DNA from: Nansenia antarctica
Taxonomy: Eukaryota > Chordata > Actinopteri > Argentiniformes > Microstomatidae
Assembly: GCA_963989245.1 (NCBI GenBank)
Contig: OZ022349.1
Span: forward strand, 7,737,107-7,801,106
Length of the DNA: 64,000 nucleotides
Direction of reading: 5' to 3'
The stretch's first letter is position 1, and each line of letters starts with the position of its first letter. The notes beneath the pieces are model-generated. The model saw only the letters and a list, made by a program, of their open reading frames with translations. It did not search any database and had not been told where the DNA came from. Position numbers and translations under genes: made by a program. This document shows, piece by piece, positions 45,358 to 52,971 of this stretch.

Positions 45358-48263
45358 AGGTCCAGTGGTTGCTGGAGTGGTGGGTACCACTATGCCTCGC
45401 TACTGTCTTTTTGGGGACACGGTGAACACTGCTTCAAGGATGGAGAGTAACAGCTTGCGTAGGTCACATCTAATTTTAGTGCTTTAATTACGGAGCGCAC
45501 CCCCCGAGTGTGTGTTGGAGACAGGCTATTACTGGAGGCCAGCTGTTATTCCGTTATTGCTACTGCTGTTTCCCAACTGCTGCTCAAAGCCCAGGAAAGG
45601 ACAGAGCTGAATATACCAAATATCTACCAACATTATATCAACATTATTAGCCTCCAATAAGTCAGTCAAAACCAGAGTCAGTTATTTTTTCTGAGTGGGG
45701 CAGTCCCACTCATATTTTTCATTTTTTAATCAAACCGGGGACCCTGCGGTTACATGGTCAGCGCTTAACCCGCTACGCCACCTAAGCGCCCCCCAGAGTC
45801 AGATCTTTGATAGATAAATTCTAGGTCAATTCTATACAAGGCTGCCACTGACAGTCTGTAGAATACCAGTAATGTTGCCACGGTCATTCAGCATCAAAAG
45901 CTTTGCTTTAATAATCTTGTAATTTGTACTTTGTAATTTGATGGCAGCTACTAGATTGAAATCAAGTGCAATACTGAAACACAACTGTGAACATTTCAAA
46001 CCTGCAAACTGCGACACTTTATGAATGTGCAATAACACTATGTGCAATATGACAACCCTCGGGTACATAAGGTTCAGAGATAGGAAATGTTAGAATAGGT
46101 ATAGCATAGCATAGAGTACAGCACAGTGTTTTATGTGTATAGTATAGTATAGTGGATAGTGTACATAGCCTTTATTTATGTAAACCAGCTCTTTTCCCTT
46201 CTTGTTTTTAGTTTTTTTTCCTAGCACCAGGGGAGCCCCCCCTCCCAAATTTCGTTGTTTGGTACCTGTACTATATCAATGACAATAAAGACCATTCATT
46301 CATTCATTCATAATATAAGAGAATAAAAATATTATTTTGACCAACTGTTTATAATAGGGACCAACGCTTGTTTGCTTAATATCATTAGTGGCCTGGCTAT
46401 TGTTGGAGACAGGTGTTTCTTGAAGACGATGCAATTGTTGTAAGCTTTAAGGTAACCCTATTTCACTATGACGCAATCATGTAAACAGAACTTTATGTTG
46501 TGTGTGTGACACAGTGATATACGACATACAGTATGTCCATCAACTCAATTGAAATTTAGTGATTTTTACCACGTCCCTTTTGATAAACTAAACAATGAGG
46601 TAGACGATAAAACATTAATTCATGGATTTTAAAATCTCAGCAGCAAACACATTTGACAAAGGTCAAAACATTTAGCAGTCTTTACCCCTCTAAAATCATT
46701 CTGTTTACACTGACGTAATAGTGAAAAGGGTTATTACAGGTTACACAAATAGAAGTTATTCAAACTTCCTCCCCCATTATTGTGTTGATTGAGACTTTTT
46801 CCTGTTATTGATTGTATCTGTATCTCTGCAGCCCTGAAGATTCTCATATCCCAGAGCACTGCTGATATCCTTACCGAGATTGGCTCCTTTGACCTGGAGG
46901 AGAGAGGATATACTGAGATAAAGGTTTAATGCACTGTTGTTTGTTTTTGTTGTTAGACTGTAGTATAGTGTACAGCAATGTAATGTAATCTTCATTCTGA
47001 AATTATGTTTTTACTTGTTTGGTAAACAGATGAGGGATGGGGCTCAGGGGCAGAGCTACGGGGGGTCACGGGGTGACACCCGCCCCCCTTGTGATCTGAT
47101 TGGCCCCCCTGTGTGCCCCCCCCCAATGCCCATTGGGTGTTGAGTGCTGTCAATCAGTAGAGGCGTAGTGAAAATTTCGACAAGCGATCGGATTGCGATC
47201 GGATTGGCCATCCCGTGTGCCTCCCCAATTTCATTGGCTCTTAGTGATGTCAATCATTGTGTGCCAAGCTCGAATTCAATTAGTGTGCAGCTCCTGCAGG
47301 TGTGTGGTGTTTTCCGTTTTTTTCATGTTTAAGTTGAAGTGCCCACTCGATACAACAAACAACAATAGTTTTAGGATGACTAAATACTTATAATTTGCGA
47401 ATTGGATTAACTATCATCTGCCATAGCCTGGGTAAGTAATATATGGCTTGTAAACAAACTTTCGTTTTAGGACATGTTCCAAAGGACTGTGTGATCATCT
47501 AATTATGTGTAGTTATGAGTTTTTAGTATGTTGATGTTTTATTAGCATGTTGTGATGTGCTAAACATGCAGTTAGATGTTCATAGAGAAGTTGTTTTCAG
47601 CATTAGTCTGCTAGCAGCTATTTTGCTGACATGACATGACATGACATGCTGATGAGAATATCATAAACAAGGGGACATGTCAATCAGAATTTTAATGTTG
47701 GCAGTGCAAAATGAAAAGGTCATGCACCTTGCTTACAAGGTGAAAGAGTTAATGTAGCCAACAAAAACACTATGAAGACATAAATACACTGTGTAGCCTA
47801 ACTGTACTATTTAAGAAAAGTAATTGTTTCCACTTAGTAGTCTAAATATTGGAGAGCGAGGTGGGTGGCGGGCTTCATTTTTGACCCAAAAATATTTTTG
47901 GGGTCGCTTTTGGCTGGTCCCCCCTATTGAACTGTTGTCCACCCCTGTGTCTCCCTCCTGACAATGAACTGGCTACGGCCCTGATGGGGCTGGAGAAATG
48001 TAACCACTACTTTTCAGAGCTATGAATGCAAGAACTGACCATCCATGAGATTATAGTTTTAATAACGATTTGAAGCTTTACAGTGTTTGTTTATAGTTGT
48101 GTATGTGTCCATTCAGGGGAAAGGCCGTCAAAAGACCTTTTGGCTGATGAACAAACACGGCTTCATCCCTCATCTTCCAGTACACAACTCTCCCCAATGT
48201 CTCACCCACAGGTCAGTACAACCACCATTTAATCTGTCAGATTCTCAGATCATTGTAATGTAA
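26047..48263 (+). CDS. gucy2g: Receptor guanylate cyclase G (21 coding exons)
   Basis: A single-pass membrane enzyme making cGMP from GTP. Exons: 26047-26415, 27272-27620, 28011-28120, 30504-30680, 33192-33336, 35464-35599, 36660-36760, 37043-37242, 37614-37754, 38573-38656, 39340-39444, 40122-40193, 40433-40601, 40738-40893, 41463-41640, 42541-42681, 42885-43077, 44931-45105, 45360-45458, 46832-46923, 48117-48263. All phases join; about 1112 residues (mouse about 1100). Start MTGMPLTLLSPQ, then a signal peptide; ligand-binding domain to about 455; membrane segment about 463-488; kinase-homology 530-830; helical linker 840-878; cyclase 880-1090. Cyclase residues: FSDIVGF (D904), VETIGDAYM (E944, D948), MPRYCLFGDT (C1016); the E/C pair predicts GTP use. 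The kinase domain keeps VAIK but has HGNLKPN for HRDLKxN and GFG for DFG, so it is a pseudokinase. The last exon may instead splice at 48211; a polyadenylation signal 94 bases past the stop favours this end. Human counterpart is a pseudogene. Confidence 0.93.
28313..28455 (+). mobile_element. tRNA-derived SINE, copy 1
   Basis: It contains a B-box-like GGTTCGATTCC in 'cgcagggttcccggttcgat', followed by 'catatcctgcatgtcatccc', a CT run and an A-rich tail. The 5' A-box part is short here but complete in the copy at 53785-53970. It lies in gucy2g intron 3. Confidence 0.75.
28475..28806 (+). mobile_element. SINE-like element, (CATT)n-tailed family, copy 2
   Basis: Family blocks 'catagcatagagtacagcac', 'catagcctttatttatgtaa', 'ccaggggagcc' and 'tttggtacctgtactatagc' are followed by 'aataaagaccattcattcat' with many CATT repeats. 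It is intronic in gucy2g, with copy 3 just downstream in the same orientation and copy 4 inverted. Confidence 0.85.
28955..29256 (+). mobile_element. SINE-like element, (CATT)n-tailed family, copy 3
   Basis: It starts around 'ggcacagtgctgtagcatca' and shares 'cctcgggtacataaggttca' with copies 4 and 6, then follows the same course to a short CATT tail. Head-to-tail with copy 2 in gucy2g intron 3. Confidence 0.85.
29500..29735 (+). mobile_element. Dispersed fish repeat ('caaagtgctttac' family), copy 1
   Basis: Contains 'aaagtgctttacaattgcct', 'ggggttcagtgtcttgccca' and 'ggggttcgaactgccgatct', then 'ctacctcctgcgccacag'. A related copy is at 55024-55225. The 'ggttcgaac' and 'cctgcgccac' motifs look tRNA-like but the family was not assigned. 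Confidence 0.65.
29868..30285 (-). mobile_element. SINE-like element, (CATT)n-tailed family, copy 4, full length
   Basis: In reverse complement it runs from 'ttgatggcagctactagat' through all family blocks to a (CATT)n tail at 29870-29913. It is almost identical to the copy at 45935-46310, so the two are probably young. Gucy2g intron 3. Confidence 0.88.
31757..32462. repeat. 25-bp minisatellite, about 28 copies
   Basis: The unit 'ccttactaaccacccagcga' plus 'gccag' is repeated with variants (ctag for cgag, agcc for accc). It lies in gucy2g intron 4, which otherwise holds a G+C-rich block at 31320-31700 that I cannot assign. Confidence 0.95.
33355..34040 (-). mobile_element. LINE 3' region, minus orientation
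   Basis: It starts 'caagttttcaagtttcaagt' and 'tttgcttttattggtcacat', a reversed 3' tail. It ends in 'gatggcctggggatagaagc' and 'ctgtagcgcttgcctgacac', blocks known from fish LINE 3' regions. No coding frame remains. It begins directly after gucy2g exon 5. Confidence 0.6.
34058..34400 (+). mobile_element. Dispersed repeat ('ggcatttagcagacgcctta' family), copy 1
   Basis: The first 120 bp ('ggcatttagcagacgcctta', 'aatcatcaatccaccagtcg', 'aatctagctcaggcccgg') and the later block ('agaaacagtacaaggggggc', 'ggtgtctcaggagacgcagt') recur at 37772-38075. A short diverged copy is at 59046-59090. The element class is unknown to me. Confidence 0.7.
35830..36172 (+). mobile_element. SINE-like element, (CATT)n-tailed family, copy 5 (diverged)
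   Basis: It shares 'gcctttattgatgtaaacca', 'ccaggggagcc' and 'tttggtacctgtactgtagc' with the family, and ends in CATTC repeats. More diverged than copies 4 and 6. Gucy2g intron 6. Confidence 0.8.
37387..37556. repeat. (CA)n microsatellite
   Basis: CA run with CG and AA interruptions in gucy2g intron 8, ending about 57 bp before exon 9. The Thr-His and Cys-Val frames over it are artefacts. Confidence 0.97.
37772..38075 (+). mobile_element. Dispersed repeat ('ggcatttagcagacgcctta' family), copy 2
   Basis: Closely similar to 34058-34400, including 'cagtgctggggggtagtaga' near the end. It begins some 17 bp after gucy2g exon 9. Confidence 0.7.
39470..39985 (+). mobile_element. LINE 3' fragment with (GATT)n tail
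   Basis: Shifted frames recall CR1/L2-like reverse-transcriptase ends: APSYLADLLAPYTKVRALRS, then a frame change with SGTASPCPSDL. The 3' region has 'gtgctatataaatacatttg' and GATT repeats. It lies in gucy2g intron 11, 26 bp after the exon. Confidence 0.75.
42165..42322. repeat. 20-bp tandem repeat, about 8 copies
   Basis: The unit 'gagagaccagcccagacaga' repeats with slight variation in gucy2g intron 15. Confidence 0.93.
43120..43410 (-). mobile_element. LINE 3' fragment, minus orientation
   Basis: The part at 43170-43270 is the reverse complement of 9140-9240 ('gaaggcaagcttgaagaggt'). It is the same LINE 3' end, in gucy2g intron 17. Confidence 0.6.
43463..44010 (+). repeat. Tandem repeat with 138-bp and 96-bp units
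   Basis: Copies beginning 'tacttatacaa' start at 43463, 43601, 43738, 43834 and 43930. The first two units are 137-138 bp and the others 96 bp; the short form lacks about 42 bp ('cgaacagtaccaaaataaca' and neighbours). One frame stays open across all units, but it has no known domain and lies in gucy2g intron 17. Confidence 0.93.
44360..44380 (+). repeat. Short interstitial telomere-type repeat
   Basis: GGGTTAGGGTTAGGGTTAGG plus one base, three TTAGGG units. It lies 11 bp before the MITE at 44391. Confidence 0.95.
44391..44655. mobile_element. MITE with LINE-like insert, copy B
   Basis: Ends CTGTTAAGTC and GACTTAACAG; interior matches 23529-23832, including the 'tattgtcagcgtctttgagc' LINE-tail-like block. 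The (TTA) tail is shorter here. Gucy2g intron 17. Confidence 0.75.
45323..45354 (+). repeat. (TG)16 tract at the acceptor of gucy2g exon 19
   Basis: Sixteen TG units are followed by TTT and the acceptor AG, then exon 19 at 45360. There is no ordinary polypyrimidine tract, so the repeat itself stands in its place. Confidence 0.95.
45689..45795 (-). mobile_element. tRNA-derived SINE, truncated
   Basis: On minus it reads GGGGCGCTTAGGTGGCGTAG (A-box side), then the B-box-like region, and ends 'atgagtgggactgcccc'. It shares the head with the copy at 53785-53970. Gucy2g intron 19. Confidence 0.75.
45935..46310 (+). mobile_element. SINE-like element, (CATT)n-tailed family, copy 6, full length
   Basis: Runs from 'ttgatggcagctactagatt' to 'aataaagaccattcattcat'. 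Nearly identical to copy 4 (inverse orientation). Gucy2g intron 19. Confidence 0.88.
47045..47983. mobile_element. hAT-type non-autonomous element, 939 bp
   Basis: The ends are CAGGGGCAGAGCTACGG and, in reverse complement, CAGGGCCGTAGCCAG. They are flanked by a perfect 8-bp duplication ATGGGGCT (47037-47044 and 47984-47991). No transposase frame. It sits in gucy2g intron 20 and does not touch an exon. Confidence 0.88.
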
Positions 48264-48356
48264 AGGCTAGCTCTATTCTAATTCATGCTTTCCCACGGTT
48301 CCATGAGTGTGGGAGCACGGAGCACGTACAATTATGACATTCAACCAGAACCTGTC

Positions 48357-48362
48357 AATAAA
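48357..48362 (+). terminator. Polyadenylation signal, gucy2g
   Basis: AATAAA lies 94 bases after the proposed stop codon at 48261-48263. It supports the reading that exon 21 is terminal. Confidence 0.45.
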
Positions 48363-49672
48363 ACGACATCACTTGAGGGGTATACTATGAAGCAGGTAGC
48401 TAAACTTTGAACAAATGTAGCTCCAACTCAGGATAACCCACGTCACAATGGTGGCTCACCCTTTAGCCAGGTAGATTCCATTAGCAACTTATCCTGAAAC
48501 TCTAACATGCTCCAGGGCAGGCTAACTGCACATTATCCTCAACGTGTGACCTATGCAGAGTGCATAACATCTTTCCCCCTCTCCCAAATGATTGCAGCAT
48601 TTAATGAATTGCCATATCAGAGGCTTATTGCACAAAAGATAACTGATAACAAATATGTATTTACATTATCATGTGCTAAAACAACAAAATAATGATCACT
48701 GATACCTATGTAGGCTGACAGAATATTACAAATGCATTTGACACTTATCACATTTACTTTTTATTTAAAAAGATGTTTCCTAGGCATGGTGAAGGAACCG
48801 TCTTGATGGTTGATTCAAGCTGGATTTTAAATTAGCTGACGTTCATTGATTTCGGCAACAATGAAAATGTGGCGTGGTCTTTCTGCATTGAAATCTGTGT
48901 TCAATTCGCAGAATGTAGCCGACTGAGAGGCACCACTACTCATGTCTGACCTGAATTAACAGCATATGTTGATCTTCATTTGATCTTTGAACTTGGCAAT
49001 AACTCAAGCACACTTACTTAATCATGTAATCGTGTAGCTTGATTTGTAGCATAGCCCTCAGCCCTCGCGCACGCTGGATTTCCTGGATGTTAAGTTATCT
49101 GATCATCTGTTTGACATACGGCAAGCCTAGGCTAGGTGTTATAATCATGAACGGACCCCTTCAGTCTAAATTCTACATTTCTAAATTTTTATTTGGTCTT
49201 TGCACAATGTGAAAATGTGAAAACACAGTGAAAAGATGTTCTGTGTCGTTTTACAAAGCTTACATTTTGGAAAAACCCGACATACAAGACATATTGGCAA
49301 CAATTTACACTTTATTTATTTAAAAATGTATTGGACACTGAAGTGTGGAAATTCCTCTTGATCCCTACCTAACGAAGTTTTGTCCGACTCTGAAAATGTA
49401 GGCTAGCCTTTAACCAGCATCTTCTCTCGGCAGGCTTTTTATGTGAGAGAAATGGTGGTTTGGCTGACCCTGGTCAGACAGTCGACTTCGCATCGACTCG
49501 ACTCCCAGCCCCCAGTTGGCTCGTTGGGAGATCAGTCAACTACTAGAAATCTTAATTTTAATTTCAACAATTTTCTACTTGTGATGTACTTGATGCCCTA
49601 CTTAAAATGTAGGTATATCAGATACATACATTAGACCTGGTAATAGCAGAGTCTCAGCTGCTACACTTGCCT
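48363..49672. other. Intergenic, nothing recognised
   Basis: A+T-rich sequence between the gucy2g polyadenylation signal and a MITE. Only short frames without known motifs occur; I see no exon or element in it. Confidence 0.6.
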
Positions 49673-49673
49673 A

Positions 49674-49854
49674 AGTGGTTTTCAACCCTCTCCTCGGGGA
49701 CCACCAGCCGTTCCACATAATTTTGATCTGTTCCACCACCAGCACACCTGATTCAACTAATCAAGTGAATTAGTTGAATCAGGTGTGCTGGTGGTGGAAC
49801 AGATCAAATATGTGGAACGGCTGGTGGTCCCCGAGGAGAGGGTTGAAAACCACT
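49674..49854. mobile_element. Palindromic hAT-type MITE, 181 bp
   Basis: Ends AGTGGTTTTCAACCCTCTCC and its reverse complement, with arms ('ccaccagcacacctgattca') that pair almost to the centre. The flanks resemble each other (cttgccta / tgccttag) but are not an exact duplication. Confidence 0.85.
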
Positions 49855-49889
49855 TGCCTTAGATGATGTGTTAAATGCCTCGATCAGAA

Positions 49890-50630
49890 AAAAACATTGT
49901 GATGCTTTATTTAAAGATCTAAAAAAGGCATTCGATACAGTCGACCATTACTTTCTATTACTACTTATTATTATCCATTCCACTGTTGCATTCCATTACT
50001 ACTTATTTCATGTAGATTGTTTGAAAATGATTTAACGGACAGAATAAAGTGTGTCCTAACTGATGGTGTTGAATCAGGTTTTCTGGGCATAAGAAAGGGT
50101 GTTTCACCAACCCTTGGTCTGGTTCTTTTTAGTATTTATGTCAACAATATTGCATTATCTATTCTGTACATAATTGTAACCTGCATCTATATGCTGATGA
50201 CACTGTTGTATGCTATTGTCCCCACGGCCGACAAGGCTCTTTCTGAGCTACAGTCTGCATTCAGTCCTGCAGAATCAGATAGCATTTGTTGGACTGAGGT
50301 TGGTGCTTAATGCTTGAAACACAAAATATATGTTATTTACCAAATCACAGGAAAATGTATCTGACTTATGAATATGTCGTTAGTGCCCTCATTGTCCCCG
50401 CTTATTAAGAACTGGGCATTTGGTTTGACAAAGACTTGACATTCAGAAAACATACAGAGGAGCTTGAAACACAAAATATATGTTATTTACCAAATCACAG
50501 GAAAATGTATCTGACTTATGAATATGTAGTTAGTTCCCTCATTGTCCCCGCTTATTAAGAACTGGGCATTTGGTTTGACAAAGACTTGACATTCAGAAAA
50601 CATACAGAGGAGCTTTGTTAAAAATGTGAC
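49890..50630 (+). mobile_element. LINE reverse-transcriptase fossil with 150-bp tandem duplication
   Basis: The piece KDLKKAFDTVDH is the Asp-box A motif of non-LTR reverse transcriptases. VLTDGVESGFLGIRKGVSPT with LVLFSIYVNNIALS matches the 'GVPQGSxLGPLLFxIYINDL' region. Frames shift between them. A 150-bp block is repeated exactly in tandem at 50314-50463 and 50464-50613 with two or three changes. Confidence 0.75.
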
Positions 50631-50998
50631 ATTTAAGATGGACTTCTTTTATAGGAATAGATGTCATCTTTCCCTGAACTGCAGACTGTAGATGGATTGC
50701 AATCATCCTCAGCAACAAGGAGACAATCAGTTGGTCATACAAAGGAAGTGGAACTCAAAGAGCAATTAAGGTCAATCTTTTAATTTTTGTGAAACAAGAT
50801 GTATGAGTCACATACAAGAATATTTTGTATAGCACAAAGTTGTATAAGCACAAACTATAGGTCAGGAGAGAACATCTGAATCGCAATGCTTCAATAACGG
50901 CTCTTTCTTGTATTGAGTGAAGCACCACTGTAACCTTACAGCCTGGATGTTGGAGAGGAATGAGTAGGTACACTCCCTGAGAACTGGTCGACACTCTG

Positions 50999-52787
50999 GG
51001 GTGAATTCACTAAAGGATTGCCAGGCTTTTGCACGCCGCCTGTTCAACTGTTGTAATAACCAGAACTAAATACAAATTCACAAACCACCCGCAGTGGATA
51101 AAAACAAACCTACAGTAACTGGGCTGCTGAGGAGATAGCAAAAACATGGTGCTCTGACTTCTATCAGCTAGCAGTACATATATCATGGTCTATCTGTTCA
51201 CCCTTGCCAGATGCATGGGCTCTGCTCTGCTCCACCATTGATGTGGTCAGATACAGCCATCGGTGGGTAGAGACGTTGGTCTATCTATTGCCGTGTGGGG
51301 CTAAACATGCCATAGAAGCTGTCATAGTCCAAGACAAATTATGCATGCAGGAGAGGGCTATTACGCACAACATTACACCTACTAGATCACTGCAACGAAT
51401 AGAAGAAAAAAAGGGTTAAGGCTATGGGTGCTGCAAAGTGTGCTGGTTAAATTAGGCCTACAGTGGCTATAGAAGGTCAACACACCCCTTCACTTTTTAC
51501 ACATTTTGTTGTGTTTGTGTTATAGACTCAATTTAAAATTGATTAAATAAATAAAAATTGGCATCAATCCACCCACAATACCCCATAATGACAAAGTGAA
51601 AACAAGTTTTTAAAAATGTCTGCAAATGTATTAGAATTTAAACACTGAACTACCTCAGTAGTAAGTATTCACACCCTTTGCTATGACACTCTTAAAATGA
51701 GCTAAAAAGCAGAAATGTCATCAACAAATCACTCAATAAGTTGAATTGAGTTCATCTAAATGCAAGGATAATAGTTAGTCATTTTGGAATCAATATCTTT
51801 GTTTTTATAGGGTCTCTGATTTGCATAGGAATCAACTACACATTGTGTGGATGTCACTACCAACTCAGCAAATTTGATAATTTTCTCTTGATCCTGACAA
51901 ACTCCTCAGTCCCTGCCACTGACAAATATACCCATAACTTGGTGCTGCTACCACTATTCTTCACACGAGAGATGGTGCAGAACTTGCATTGCATGTGCTA
52001 GATTCTTTTTGGCCACTTGGTTATAGACCAATTTTGTAGAGTGACTGAGATGATGTCCCATCGACTGTGCTTTTTCCTCTCCACCATTCAACTTTGTAGA
52101 TTTGTGTAAGTCTCCCCAGGCCTCAGGGTCACATTCCTGAGTAGTTTTTTGTTCCTCTCCATTTGCTCAGTTTGTAATGACCACCTGGTCCACACAGTGT
52201 GTATTTGGTTCCTATGCAAATCAGAGACCCTATAAAAACAAAGATATTGATTCCAAAATTACATTAACTATTATCCTTGCATTAAGAGGGACTCAATCCA
52301 GCTTATTGAGTGATTTGTTGATTGCATTTTAGCTTTTTAGAGTGTCATAGCAAAGGGTGTGAAGACGTATGCACATGAGGTATTTCTGTGTTTCAATTTT
52401 AATACATTTCAAAAAACTTGTTTTCACTTTGTCATTATTTTGATTAATTTAATCAATTTTAAAATTGAGTCTATAACACAACAAAATGTGATAAAAGTGA
52501 CGGGGGGTGTTGACTTTCTATAGCCACTGTACATTCACCTGAACTTCAACACCAGTTTGGTGATTACACACACAGACCACATATTAAACCGTGACTCCAG
52601 GAGTTGTAATTTCCATGCGGTTCATTTAATCCGCGGCTCAAGTTGTTTGCGTGTGGTTGTGCACAAAGTTGCATCAATACACGTAATACCACATGAATCA
52701 GTCGTTAAAACATTGCAGAGTGTCTGCAGATGAGGCGCAACAGACAAGGCAATCTGCACTCGCAATTCATTCTTAGTGAATCCACCC
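50999..52787. mobile_element. DNA transposon with GGGTG ends, 5-bp duplication, host of a Tc1 element
   Basis: The termini GGGTGAATTCACTAA and, reversed, GGGTGGATTCACTAA are flanked by CTCTG on both sides (50994-50998, 52788-52792). No transposase frame of its own is visible. It lost its middle to the Tc1-like insertion at 51461-52529. The superfamily is undetermined. Confidence 0.7.
51461..52529. mobile_element. Tc1/mariner-like element with long inverted repeats
   Basis: Ends CAGTGGCTATAGAA / TTCTATAGCCACTG with TA on both sides (51459-51460 and 52530-52531). The arms match for several hundred bases ('gggtctctgatttgcatagg' and its complement at 52208-52240). The centre has no transposase frame. 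It is nested in the element at 50999-52787. Confidence 0.88.
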
Positions 52788-52830
52788 CTCTGTGTGTGAT
52801 TGAGTGAGTGATCGTGTGTGTGCAATTATA

Positions 52831-52836
52831 TTTATT
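52831..52836 (-). terminator. Polyadenylation signal, tectb
   Basis: AATAAA on minus, 136-141 bases after the tectb stop codon at 52974-52972. Reasonable position; not proven. Confidence 0.45.
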
Positions 52837-52971
52837 TATGTACAGTGCATACCCCATGTGTACATGTGTTTCTTTGTTTCTAAAGTATGTGTAATAACAG
52901 ACATGTTATACAGAAATGGTATATTATGTCGTTGCAAGTGTATATCCACTAAAAGGCATTTTGGATGATTT

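Noticed and set aside
50755..51047. Frames of 61-79 codons on minus near 50.9 kb
   Set aside because: They cross the end of the GGGTG transposon and its flank, with no known motif or splice context.
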